Positions 1 through 10,398 of a stretch of DNA of 64,000 bases are shown piece after piece. A program made the position numbers and the translations under genes. Within the stretch, counting starts at the first letter, position 1. Each line of letters starts with the position of its first letter. Under the pieces are notes generated by a model. That model made no database searches, was not told the DNA's origin, and was given only the letters and a program-made list of their open reading frames with translations. The DNA is taken from assembly GCA_002105175.1 (NCBI GenBank), contig MCGE01000009.1, forward strand, positions 62,001 through 126,000. The letters run 5' to 3'. This stretch comes from Absidia repens. Taxonomy: Eukaryota; Mucoromycota; Mucoromycetes; Mucorales; Cunninghamellaceae.

Positions 1-240
1 TGAATAAAAAAATCTCATTTATCTCTATGAATACTTTTACATCATTTGTAAAGTTGCCTGATCTTACCGCAGTTAACCCGCAGTCGACCCCCATTTTTGT
101 GTGATTTTTTCTAATTTAGGACTAAGTCTTTTTTTTTTTTTTTTTCTCACCCAAAACAACCAGGTGCATTTAAACCCATCTCGCCCTTGCTTTTTCTTTT
201 TTCTTCTTCCACCCTCTTCTGATTATTTTCCTCTCATCCG

Positions 241-1429
241 ATGGCAAATTTGACCGACTTTTGTGTCCAGCTTCCTAAGATTGAAGTGCATGCCCATATC
301 AACGGCTCTCTCAGTCCTCAAACCATGCGTGCCCTCGTAGCAAGAAAGGTTGATATGAATCCCGAGCTCGCCGCCTTTGAAATCCCTGATAGTCTTGACC
401 GTATTGACGAGTAAGGCATCTTTTATATTAATCCTTGGAGCTTCTCGCTCACCTCTTCTATGTTTTCTTCTTTATGTGTAGCTTCTTTTCCTTATTCAAG
501 TTTATCTATCAATTGACTGACGATGAAGTCTCAGTGGCCTTTGCTACGCAACAGATCATGGAAGAATTTGCGGCGGACGGGGTCCGGTATTTGGAATTAC
601 GTACCACACCTCGTGCTAATTCAGCCAAGGGTATGACCAAAGCATCGTACATTGACACCGTACTGACAACCATTGCAACAAAATGCCCAGCCGGTATGTT
701 GACCAAGCTCATCATCTCGATTGATAGGCGCAACACGTTGGAGGAAGCTCAATATACAGTGGATTTGGCTTTGAAAGCCCGCGAGTGTGGTTTTCCGATT
801 GTTGGTGTGGACCTTTGCGGTGATGTGATGAAAGGGTCGTTCGAGGCACTGCGACCGGCGTTTGAACGGGCACGACAACAAGGCCAATTCCCGCTTACGT
901 TGCACTTCAACGAGGTCAAGGAAAATATGCATGAAGCTCCTGAATTACTCTCCATCTACCCTGAGCGCCTTGGCCACGCCACTTTGCTTGATGATCCATC
1001 GCGTGCCATCATCTATGAACGTGCTGTGCCTGTGGAAATCTGTATGACCTCCAATGTCTTCAGCAAAACCGTGCCTAGCTATGAAGATCATCATGTCAAG
1101 GAACTATTGGAAGAAGGCCATCCGTTTATTTTGTGTGTAAGTTTTCAAAAAAATAATATGAAAATGTGATCGACTTTTTTCTCTCACTTTTTTTTTTTTT
1201 TTTTTTTTTTGTTTTAATGGGATAGACTGATGATAAGGGCGTGTTTGGGTCTGATTTGTCGAATGAATACGTCTTGGCGGCAAACACGTTTGGACTGAAT
1301 CGTGAGCAGCTATTCGAGGCTTCCTTCAAATCCATCGATGCGATTTTTGCCAATAATGAAACCAAGGATCAACTCAGGGCGATCTGGGGGGCATGGAAAA
1401 ATCAACATCAAGATTTGTTTACCGAATGA
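241..1429 (+). CDS. ADAL-type adenosine/N6-methyl-AMP deaminase
   Basis: Three exons (241-410, 482-1136, 1226-1429) join in phase to a protein of about 342 aa. The N-terminus has the metal-binding HxH in EVHAHING (His17, His19), followed by the SLSPQTM segment typical of the ADAL branch rather than classic adenosine deaminase. Further landmarks are YLELRTTPR, a TLHFNE segment at the position of the catalytic Glu, ERLGHATLL, and CTDDKGVF with the metal/catalytic Asp pair; the last is formed exactly across the second splice junction. Family members hydrolyse N6-methyl-AMP to IMP in the cytosol, clearing methylated nucleotides from RNA turnover. Both introns are GT-AG and the second contains a long T run. 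The ATG at 241 is the first in frame and follows a pyrimidine-rich leader. The substrate is inferred from family resemblance; the fold and active site are seen directly. Confidence 0.9.
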
Positions 1430-1496
1430 AACTCCTTTTAGTTTAGCTGTTAGAAGTAGAATAGTTTTTTCTAGTTTTTGCTTCTTTCTTTTTTAA

Positions 1497-1554
1497 ATAA
1501 ACTCTTTGGCGCTCCTGTGGGGCTTTAGGAAATCTATCGATTTTATTGAGTGTC

Positions 1555-1598
<44 letters not shown>

Positions 1599-1720
1599 GT
1601 GTACTGAAAAACAAGCAGGAGAAGGAGGTTGGTTGAGTTCACTATTTCGCACTATGGTGGACAGCCACTTGGGGTTCACCATTCTGTTGCATGGGTATAT
1701 TCAAGATGGAGAATGGCAAC
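1497..1720 (+). repeat. Dispersed module 2, copy 1
   Basis: AATAAACTCTTTGGCGCTCC, then a segment with TTTCGCACTATGGTGGACAG. It resembles 18270-18470 (AATAAACACTCTGGCGCCCC ... TTTCGCACTTTGGTGGGCAG) and, more weakly, 16086-16190, 19265-19380 and the reverse strand of 63350-63470. Copy 1 is interrupted by a long T run. Confidence 0.6.
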
Positions 1721-1726
1721 ATTTAC

Positions 1727-2070
1727 ACTCCGCACATGTGATTTTGTATTTATTTATTTCTGTGTTGTTTCCTTTTATCCTTTTTCTTTCTTTTCCTTAT
1801 TAAAATCTCAACGGTGAAAGTGATCTTGGATTAGTGCTAGAAAGTGAATCAGGGGCATCCAGAAAAATGCGATACAAATATCATGGGGAAACCTTTTCAT
1901 TTGGATTCGTGATTTGAAACCACCATTAGATTAGATTAGCCATCGGTAGTTTAGATGTGTTAGTTTGTTGTAGCATGTATCTACTTTAAAATAAACATGT
2001 CTTGTCTTCTTTTATCATTTGTCTCTCTATTATAAGTCTACATAGTATGTTTTGTCGAATGCAGAAAAAG
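1727..2070 (+). repeat. Dispersed core repeat, copy A (subfamily 2)
   Basis: 5' motif CTCCGCACATGTGATTTT, pyrimidine tract, GTGATCTTGGATTAGTG, core ATCATGGGGAAACCTTTTC, and a 3' AAAATAAACATGTCTTG segment. It shares order and sequence with nine other copies in the window. Confidence 0.8.
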
Positions 2071-2884
2071 GCTGGTGTGTGTCTGAAAAAGAAATTGACT
2101 GGGTATTGAGATGAGTCCGTTCAGCATCTCATGTATATTGCATATATTTGAGTTTTCTTGAGCTTCATTATCTTCTTTATATATGGTAAAGATTCTAGTT
2201 TGAATTTAGAATATACGACTACCTTTACAGTGCCTTGAAAATAGAATAAAATGCTGGTGATGGTGCGATGACATGCAATAAAGGATATGTAGATAATTAC
2301 AGGATATGGACGCCTAAGGTAACAGGGAGCAAACAAATAGTTTGAGCAAGACGTTACTAATAGCCCAGTCATTGCGTCATTCACAAGAAACCATAAATAT
2401 ATTTTGATCCCAATTGTCATATCAAGTGTCTTGAAACCGGGCTATTAGTATGACCCAAGATCATATCATTTTCTGTGGTGAAATATTTGATAATTTTTTT
2501 CCTACGCAGGCGCCAAACTTCCTTTGTAAATTTTGGCTCTTTCTTCCAACACTCTCAAATCAATCTTTTACATAGATTGCCAGAATTTCACCAAAATCAA
2601 AAAATCAAAAATTTTTGTATACAATGAAGCATTTGTTTATTGAGTGTGAATATGTGAAATTGTTAAAAACAGAAAGGGTGTAAAAAGAGGGAGGGGTGGG
2701 TGAAACTAATCAATCGAATTTTTGTTCAAGCGCACGAATGTAATGTTTGGGGAATTCTATATTTAACAGATAAGTATAATGTCTAAGTGCATCAAAAAAA
2801 AAAAGGAAGAAAGAAGGGTTCTTAAGTCCAAATTTCTGATATGAATGGCTGCGTTAATAGCAGTAATAAAAAACGACAAGTGAC

Positions 2885-4865
2885 TTACGATTCCAGTTCA
2901 ATTTGGCCAGTTTTCAGATCAAAACGTGCAGGAACATCATGAACCCGCTGATCGAAGTTGATGAAGTAGCCACGTTCGCTCATAATGTCCATTACCATAT
3001 CCACAAAATGGCTGTTAGCTAACTGTCTATCTTCCCTAAATTGTCAATCGAAGAAGTTTCAGTGAATAAAACTAAACACATGCGTATTTTCTCCGGTCTT
3101 ACGATCTAAAATCCGCGTGGCCGCTGATCGAATGTCGATTCACCAACGGCATAACATTCATATCAATAAATTGGATGGCTTCACGTAACATATTGGGTTC
3201 TGTTTCTTGATAGTTTTCCAGTCGATTGATAAGATCCTTTAAAAAAAAGACCATCAAATTGTGAACAAAAGCAAAAATTAAAGCATAAAAATGTGCCTTT
3301 TTCTATTGTTTACCTGTCTTGCATGTATACCTATTTGGGTGGCCACCGGAATATGACATATTGAGTCAAAGGTTTCACTGTCTAATTCCAAGGATGATTG
3401 ATATTCAAATTCCTTCAAAATAATCTGCATGACTTCTTTAATCGTTCCTGTGGCATTAATCAAGTCTACCAAAAAAAAAAAAAAAAAAAAAAAAAAGGAG
3501 AGAAAACAAAAGAGGATGAGTAGAAAGAAAAATTATTGTCATCAGGTTATACTTACGGAAGGGAAACATCTTGGAAAGCTTGAGCAAAGAGCCATAATGA
3601 GCTTTGAATATTGAATATCTTTCCCTGATCAACTATATGCATACTAAAATGTTAGATACTCCAGCGTTTGTCGTTTGTGCATTCGTTTTTTTCTCTCTTA
3701 CCGTTTCATTGTTATCCGTCACCCTTTCTTCCCAGGGCACCCCTTGACCAGTTTTCTTGACCTCCATATTGTGTTGACGAATCATTCGACCACGCGCCAG
3801 TTGTCTTTGAACCGATATTTCTTCATCCACATATAGCACAGAAATCCGGAAAACAGGACGCCTACCCGTCTCCCACCCCCAAAAAAAGCACTCAATTTAG
3901 TTATATCTTTTATGCTTGGTTTTTCGTATCTTTTTTTTTTTTTTTTTTTTTTTTGTGCACTTACGGAAATTGATCACGAAGCTCGGTTTTCCAATATTCC
4001 TTGCGTAGCTCGATCATCTTGTCATGTAGCATTTTCAATGCTTCGACTTGAATATCCGTCCTAGGAAATCCATCAATCAACACACCGACAGTTGGATCCC
4101 CCTGAAGCATGGCGTGTAAGATTAATTCCATCACGTACCGATCCGAGATCATTTGGCCTTGATTGATCAAGTCTTTACATTCCGGCGTCTGAAGGAGTTG
4201 TGATACTGATATAGGTGGATTGGTGATCCCGCGTGCACGTAGAATCGATGGTGTATGTGTTCCCTTCCCGGACCTATTTTATATACAAATAATAGTATTC
4301 CCCATCCTCTCCGCGGTTAGACTGGTTCTTTGAATCCTTTGTGTATTGTAAAAGTATTTCTCTGCTTGTCTTACCCCGGTGCCCCCATGAGGAAAATGAA
4401 TTCGCGTGGCAAGTGTATGTTTTCCCGCCCATAATGGTCTTCTATGTTCTTCCATGCTTGGTTAAATATCAACTTGGCGTCCTTGATTTCCGTCGCCCTA
4501 TGACACTCCCCCCCAAAAAAAAGCCAGAGCTCGATGTGAGATGCGGAGGGCACTATCATTGGACTCAACTCATTATTACCTTTCATGGTGATCATCATGA
4601 CTGCTTGATCCATGAGAGCGGGCAGGAACTATAAATAGAGGGAAAAGCTGGTGAGTGAATTCAAATCGATATTGTATGATATTTTTTCTTATATACCAGA
4701 CTGGTCAGAATGGGGATAAGCGGTAGGCGAAGTGAAGGAAGTATAACGACGAATTAGATGTTGAGGGTAAGTAAGGCCACCTTTTCCATTTACAGAAACG
4801 GATACAAGAAGGGTAGAGAGGAACCTTCGTTTGAATGTGTTTTGAACGAAACGTGCGATTGCCAT
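2885..4865 (-). CDS. Adenylate-kinase-family (nucleoside monophosphate kinase) protein with N- and C-terminal extensions
   Basis: Eight exons on the minus strand: 4697-4865, 4375-4628, 3965-4273, 3702-3861, 3557-3632, 3314-3465, 3103-3236, 2885-3035, about 467 aa. The P-loop GAPGSGKGTH is assembled across the second intron. The NMP-binding and core segments include LIDGFPRT and RGRMIRQ, and the lid-like region follows. About 150 residues lie after the kinase core, a region I do not recognise as a named domain. The N-terminal 50 residues are basic and hydroxylated (RFVQNTFKRRFL), like a mitochondrial presequence. Junctions from exon 2 onward are all in phase. The exon 1/exon 2 junction (donor at 4696, acceptor at 4629) is off by one base, so exon 1 or the start is uncertain; Met at 4613 is an alternative start. 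The likely role is phosphoryl transfer between ATP and nucleoside monophosphates. Confidence 0.8.
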
Positions 4866-6778
4866 GAGACTAAACAAATAATAAAAAAAGGAGGATTATT
4901 TTTTTTAACATCGCAGAAAAAGTAAATTTAAGCAGGCGGGCATTAAATACAGATGTGCTGGATTTTGGCCTACAATCAATTTTGTAAAGTACCTTCTTTT
5001 TTTTTGGGGGGGGAGGGGCAGAAAGGCGGGGATCATCTTAAGTTCAGGTCATTCATACATATTAAACCTTGTAGCATGTACATAACATAGGGACATTAAA
5101 TTGCTTCTTCGCATTTCCTTAGATCGAATAGCATTACTAAGAAGCTTGTTCTCCAGCATACAGTAATAGTGACAATAAAAAACGGGATTACTCCGCCTAC
5201 AACATTTCGGTTTCGGTTTACATCTTTTTTGTCCGTTGTTGTAGGTATCCAAGGACATGTTTTCAAACAAAATTGATTAGCGGGAGCCGAAGAGCAAAAT
5301 CGAAACACTTGAAAATACTATACGTCATAAAACTATTAGAGGCGTTCTTTGGAGGGATATAACGTTTTTTTTTTTTATTGTTGTCGAATAAGCAGAAAGT
5401 AAGATAAACTATGAAAGTAAGAAATTATACGACGAATGACGAAGTAGCCTAAAGGCGAACTGGTTGGGGGGGGGGACTACTCTAACAGCGGAGGACTGAG
5501 CTATTCTGCGGACATGTGGCAAAACTATTCCACAGTGAAGGTAAGTGCAAAAGAACTGTGGCCGTTGTGTCATAAGAGGAGAATAATTCTACTATAGTTG
5601 TTGAGTGATGCCGGTTGCTGTAAGAAATTACATACACCTTACTGCTGCTATTTGAGTAGTGTATATTGTTGTAAAAGGAAGGCAGAGCCACTATACTGCC
5701 GAATGCTGTCATGGTAGAAGTGAGCAACCGTTGAATAATGGTAGATTATGTAATAAGAAGAGAGAAACACCATGTTGATGATGTTACACGGTGTATTTGT
5801 TGTAAAAAAAGTAGGAGGGTTCCTTTTTTGTGCCAATTAAGCAATGGGTGAGAAAAAAGATACTATGGAAAATATTTTAAAATCCGCCCAACTGATTTTT
5901 TTATTTTCTCTCAATTTTCTTTTTCCCGCTCTCTCTTTCCATTTTTTTTTTCGCTTCTTTTTTTTTTTTTACAAGTATCACTTCTTTGAGGTTACGGAAG
6001 ACTTAGATTAGTGTCAGGACTAGATTAGAAGGGTTTTCAGCTCAGGGGTTGCAACATGCATGGGGAAACCCTTTCATTTTGGATTCAAGATTTAGAACCA
6101 CCATTAGTTGGCCTTTTGATACTTCCATTAATTTAGTTTGATCTTATTTTGTCATAGTTGGAATCTATATCTGAATAAAATATGCCTCTTTTTACTTGTT
6201 TTAATGAATTTTTTTCCATTAATCTCTCTCTCATTTCTTGTACGAGAGAGATCCCTTTTTTACCCCTGCCACCCTGTATGATTAGTGTTGACTAGTGTTG
6301 TGCTTCAATAAAGGATCTCTAGTTTTTTTCATACTGTTTGCAGTATATTATCTCCAAATTCACCGCCGTCCCTTTAGATTAGTGCTGACCATTGTTTTAT
6401 GATTCCTATTAGTGCCCTCCATTCTGTCCTCCCCATAAATCGTTTGCTACATTGAATCTCCCACCTGTAGTTTAGTATATACCAATATGCTTCAATAAAA
6501 CATGTCCCTTTTTATTAACATCAACTGACTCCTTTAATAATGACAACTAAAGTCGTTATTGTGACAGTTTGTAAATACCCTATCAAACATCTGCCTTTCT
6601 AGCCTATCCACTATGACTTCTTTAGTCAATTTTCTCCCGACTAGAGCGCGATCGGCATTGGACGGGATATGAAAAACTTTTCAACAACCGCAATCTTTTT
6701 TTTGATATATCAAGTGGGCTTTTCCTTCCAATTTTTTTTTCCTTCCTCTCATACATCTTATTCAAAAGGTAAATCTCA
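4866..6778. other. Long intergenic region upstream of tef1
   Basis: No gene supported. It contains copy B of the dispersed repeat and its 3' extension, plus G and T homopolymers. The last 100 bases (AT-rich, with GATATATC near 6704) form the proximal promoter of the elongation factor gene. Confidence 0.5.
5873..6200 (+). repeat. Dispersed core repeat, copy B (subfamily 1)
   Basis: AAAATCCGCCCAACTGATT 5' motif, pyrimidine tract, CTTCTTTGAGGTTACGG, TTAGATTAGTGTCAGGACTA, core GCATGGGGAAACCCTTTC, 3' CTGAATAAAATATG. The homology to copy F continues to about 6590 through two further AATAAA-containing segments. Confidence 0.85.
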
Positions 6779-6856
6779 TCCATCTACATATCAATCCATC
6801 CATCCATCCATCCATTTATTTATCGTTAACTAACTTACCCTTATTTGCTCTTACAG
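6779..6856 (+). promoter_or_regulatory. 5' UTR intron of tef1
   Basis: Donor AAAAG/GTAAATC at 6779 and acceptor CTTACAG ending 6856, five bases before the ATG, with tandem ATCC units inside. A leader intron is common in fungal EF-1-alpha genes. Splicing is inferred from the consensus sites only. Confidence 0.65.
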
Positions 6857-6861
6857 TCGCC

Positions 6862-8528
6862 ATGGGTAAAGAAAAGACTCACGTTAACGTCGTCGTCATT
6901 GGTCACGTCGATTCCGTAAGTTGAAATAATAGTTTCATTTTCTTTCATATATGTTTTTTAATGTCACATTTATTAATCCTAAATTTTTTTTTGAATAGGG
7001 TAAATCCACCACCACTGGTCACTTGATCTACAAGTGTGGTGGTATTGACAAGCGTACCATCGAAAAGTTCGAAAAGGAAGCTGCTGAACTCGGTAAGGGT
7101 TCCTTCAAGTACGCCTGGGTTTTGGACAAGCTTAAGGCTGAACGTGAACGTGGTATCACCATCGATATTGCTCTCTGGAAGTTCGAAACCCCCAAGTACC
7201 ACGTCACCGTCATTGACGCTCCTGGCCATCGTGATTTCATCAAGAACATGATTACTGGTACTTCTCAAGCTGATTGCGGTATTCTTATCATTGCTGCCGG
7301 TACTGGTGAATTCGAAGTAAGTATCTGGGAAATGTATTTTCACCCGATCTACACACACACACACACACACAAGGGGGGAAGGTCTGATCTATTTACTCAC
7401 CTTTTTTTTTCTTCATTGGTTGTATAGGCTGGTATCTCCAAGGATGGTCAAACCCGTGAACACGCTTTGTTGGCTTTCACTCTCGGTGTCCGTCAATTGA
7501 TTGTTGCTATCAACAAGATGGATTCTACCAAGTGGTCCGAACAACGTTTCAACGAAATCATCAAGGAAGTCTCCGGTTTCATCAAGAAGATCGGTTTCAA
7601 CCCCAAGTCTGTTCCCTTCGTCCCCATTTCTGGCTGGCACGGTGACAACATGTTGGACGAATCTACCAACATGCCCTGGTACAAGGGATGGAACAAGGAA
7701 ACCAAGGCTGGTGCCAAGTCTGGTAAGACTCTCTTGGATGCCATTGATGCCATCGACCCCCCTCAACGTCCTTCCGACAAGCCCCTCCGTCTCCCTCTTC
7801 AAGATGTGTACAAGATCGGTGGTATCGGTACTGTGCCCGTCGGTCGTGTCGAAACTGGTGTCATCAAGGCTGGTATGGTCGTCACCTTCGCTCCCGCTAA
7901 CGTGACCACTGAAGTCAAGTCCGTCGAAATGCATCACGAACAATTGGTTGAAGGTCTCCCCGGTGACAACGTCGGTTTCAACGTCAAGAACGTTTCCGTC
8001 AAGGATATCCGTCGTGGTAACGTCTGTTCCGACTCCAAGAACGACCCCGCCAAGGAATCTGGTTCCTTCACTGCCCAAGTCATTGTCCTTAACCATCCTG
8101 GTCAAATCGGTGCTGGTTACGCTCCTGTCTTGGATTGTCACACTGCTCACATTGCCTGTAAGTTCGCCGAATTGTTGGAAAAGATCGATCGTCGTTCCGG
8201 TAAGAAGCTCGAAGATGCTCCCAAGGTAAGTCTGAATTTATTTTTTTAGATCATTTTGTGCGTATTTCTCACCTCTTTTACTGTATCTTTCCCTCTGGAA
8301 CCTACGTTCATAACTGTATAGTTTGTTAAGAGCGGTGACTCTGCTATCGTTAAGATGATCCCCTCCAAGCCCATGTGTGTCGAAGCTTACACTGACTACC
8401 CTCCTCTTGGTCGTTTCGCTGTCCGTGATATGCGTCAAACCGTTGCCGTCGGTGTCATCAAGGCCGTCGAAAAGGTTGACAAGGCCGGTAAGGTCACCAA
8501 GGCCGCTGCCAAGGCTGGTAAGAAATAA
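6862..8528 (+). CDS. tef1: Translation elongation factor 1-alpha
   Basis: Four exons (6862-6915, 6999-7316, 7428-8225, 8322-8528) give 458 aa, the normal family length. It begins [22 protein letters not shown] (GTPase G1 split by intron 1), followed by the effector region [15 protein letters not shown] sequence, [15 protein letters not shown] (G3) and NKMD (G4). Domains II and III follow to a lysine-rich end KKKAA-like AAKAGKK. The protein delivers aminoacyl-tRNA to the ribosome in a GTP-dependent way. Codon use is strongly C-ending (AAG, GTC, ATC, TCC), unlike its neighbours, as expected for a very highly expressed gene. Intron 2 carries a (CA)10 microsatellite at 7351-7370. One small difference from the usual text: the switch region reads [15 protein letters not shown] as [16 protein letters not shown], which is canonical. 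Confidence 0.98.
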
Positions 8529-8880
8529 ATGATTTCTTGCTCTCCTTCCCAATTAGTATAGTTCCTTTTGTATAGTTGATTTTTATCTACCTATCTATCT
8601 CTTTTTTATTTGTTTTGTATTTAGTCCTATTCATTTTAATAAAAAAGAAAATAAAATTGGGTGCTGGCCTCTGCCATCCCTTCTTTTGTTTCAACACTAT
8701 TTCATATTTTGGTGATTTTTTTTTTTGTGTATGTTAGCTATTTTCTTTTTTTATTAAAACGGCGCTCAGGTTTATTCTTTTTTTTTTTTTTGTCTTTTTT
8801 TTTTTTTCTTATTCTCCCCTCTTTATTACATTCGTCCTCGTTCCGACATTCTTTCTACTTTATTTTGTGGGTATCTTCAT

Positions 8881-9796
8881 ATGACTCAAACAGAACTTCC
8901 CAAGAAAAGACGTCGCTGGGGTGATGATGAAACAAATGCTCTTCTACTAGGATGTTTACGGGTAATTTTGGGTTGAAACTATGCTTATGCAAATACTGAC
9001 GTGTTTTTTCTCTTCTACTGGTATGGTACAGCATGGCGTAGGTAACTGGAAGCAAATGATTCAAGATTCAACTTTGCATTTTGATCGACGTACTGCTGTG
9101 GATTTGAAGGATAGGTAAAAGAAATATATATGTATATAAAATAATCGTGTGTGAACAAGCGCAGTGTATAAAGCCAGTTACTGACGTTGCTCTTCTTTGA
9201 ATATAGATTCCGCACCATTTGCCCAAAATCAGAATACGACCATTTGTACAATCAACAAAACAACAATGCTAACTACTATCTCGCCTTAAACACCGCTGAC
9301 CAAATACCAGTCGATAGGAATAAGCGGCGTCGACGCCACTTGTTTAGTGATGAAGAAGATAGCGCTATATTGAAAGGGGTTGAAAAGGTAGGCCAAAGCC
9401 AAAGCCAAGGCCAAAAAAAAAAAAAAGCTCACTCTCCCACGGTTGAAGTAGAATAACCCCTCCTTTTTATGGATTTATTAGTATGGCGTGTCTTGGGCAA
9501 GGATAGCAAAGGACCCTCAGTTGAACTTGATGCATCGAAAAGGGGGTGATCTTCGGGACAGGTTTCGTAATAAATTCCCTGATCGGTATCGTGCTCTTGG
9601 CTTCCGTTTGGAATCCTTCGGGGGGAATCGAAGAAATCAAGTGAATGGAGACAGTAGCAGCAACAAAGGCAGCAGCGATGACACAGCATTGGAACAACAA
9701 CAGAAAAAACAGAAACCTAGTGTTGGTGCAACGTCAATACTGTCATCTCCACATAGCAACAACGACAACAACAACAACAACAACAACAACTCATGA
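8881..9796 (+). CDS. Double-Myb/SANT telobox protein (Tay1-like telomere or promoter binder)
   Basis: Four exons (8881-8961, 9032-9114, 9207-9387, 9482-9796), all in phase, 219 aa. Residues about 8-60 form a first Myb/SANT domain (RRRWGDDETNALLLGC ... GNWKQMIQD ... VDLKDRFRT). Residues about 95-160 form a second (HLFSDEEDSAILKGVEKYG ... SWARIAKD ... GDLRDRFRNKFP). Both third helices carry the telobox-like xDLKDRFR motif, known from proteins binding TTAGGG-type repeats. The C-terminus is low complexity: Ser/Asn-rich, with an AAC microsatellite coding eight or more Asn. The inferred role is duplex telomere or TTAGGG-promoter binding; the DNA target itself is not shown. The gene is convergent with the CarRP-like gene downstream. 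Confidence 0.8.
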
Positions 9797-10398
9797 TAAA
9801 GATGGTGGGTTGCGGTTGGCGACGACGGCGGGGTCGAGGGTGGCGAACTATTTGTGCCACCATGACAACACATTGGCGCAACCTTCATTGACATAGTTTA
9901 GATTAAACTTTAGTGTAGATATATTGTTGGCTTAGTATAGTTTAGTTAGTATAGATTTTTTTTTTTAAATAAAACAAAGGCAATTCTATTGTTGGATATG
10001 CAGGCAGCAAAGACATTTTTATTTTGGGGTATGAATAGAATAGTATTTTTATTATGATGAATGAATTCAGTGGTTAAATGAAAAATAAAATATATAAGTA
10101 TAAGACTAGATAAATAAAAATAAAAGGACATGTAGTAGACCAAAAAAAAAAAAAAAAAAAAAGTTTTGTACAAATGAAAGGATGACAATAAAAAAATAGG
10201 GGAATCAAAAGAATTAGATGAAGACGAATGAGGGTGGAGGGGTATCAAATATATATCTTTGTGTCTTTTTTTGGCAACAAGAATAATCAAGAGAGAAAAA
10301 AAAAAAAAAAAAAAAAAAAAAGGAGAAAATGGGAGGGATGGCTAATTACAATCAAGGACATATGGAGAAGAGGATATAGGAAGGGGATGGGAAGCCAT
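9797..10398. other. Convergent 3' region
   Basis: Two gene ends face each other. Poly-A runs near 10142-10162 and 10297-10321 and AATAAA-like sites on both strands, consistent with overlapping terminators. No gene seen. Confidence 0.5.

Larger units (their letters stand above)
1430..2884. other. Intergenic region, convergent gene ends, with repeats
   Basis: No supportable gene. It holds a T(30+) homopolymer near 1559-1596, one copy of a module beginning with a GGCGCTCC-type motif, and copy A of the dispersed core repeat. Open frames here are short and low in complexity. Confidence 0.6.

Noticed and set aside
7351..7370. (CA)10 run as possible structured element
   Set aside because: An ordinary intronic microsatellite of tef1.
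7413..8150. 245-residue minus-strand frame opposite tef1
   Set aside because: It is the mirror of the biased codons of the elongation factor gene; low-complexity Asp/Thr/Gly text with no family resemblance.
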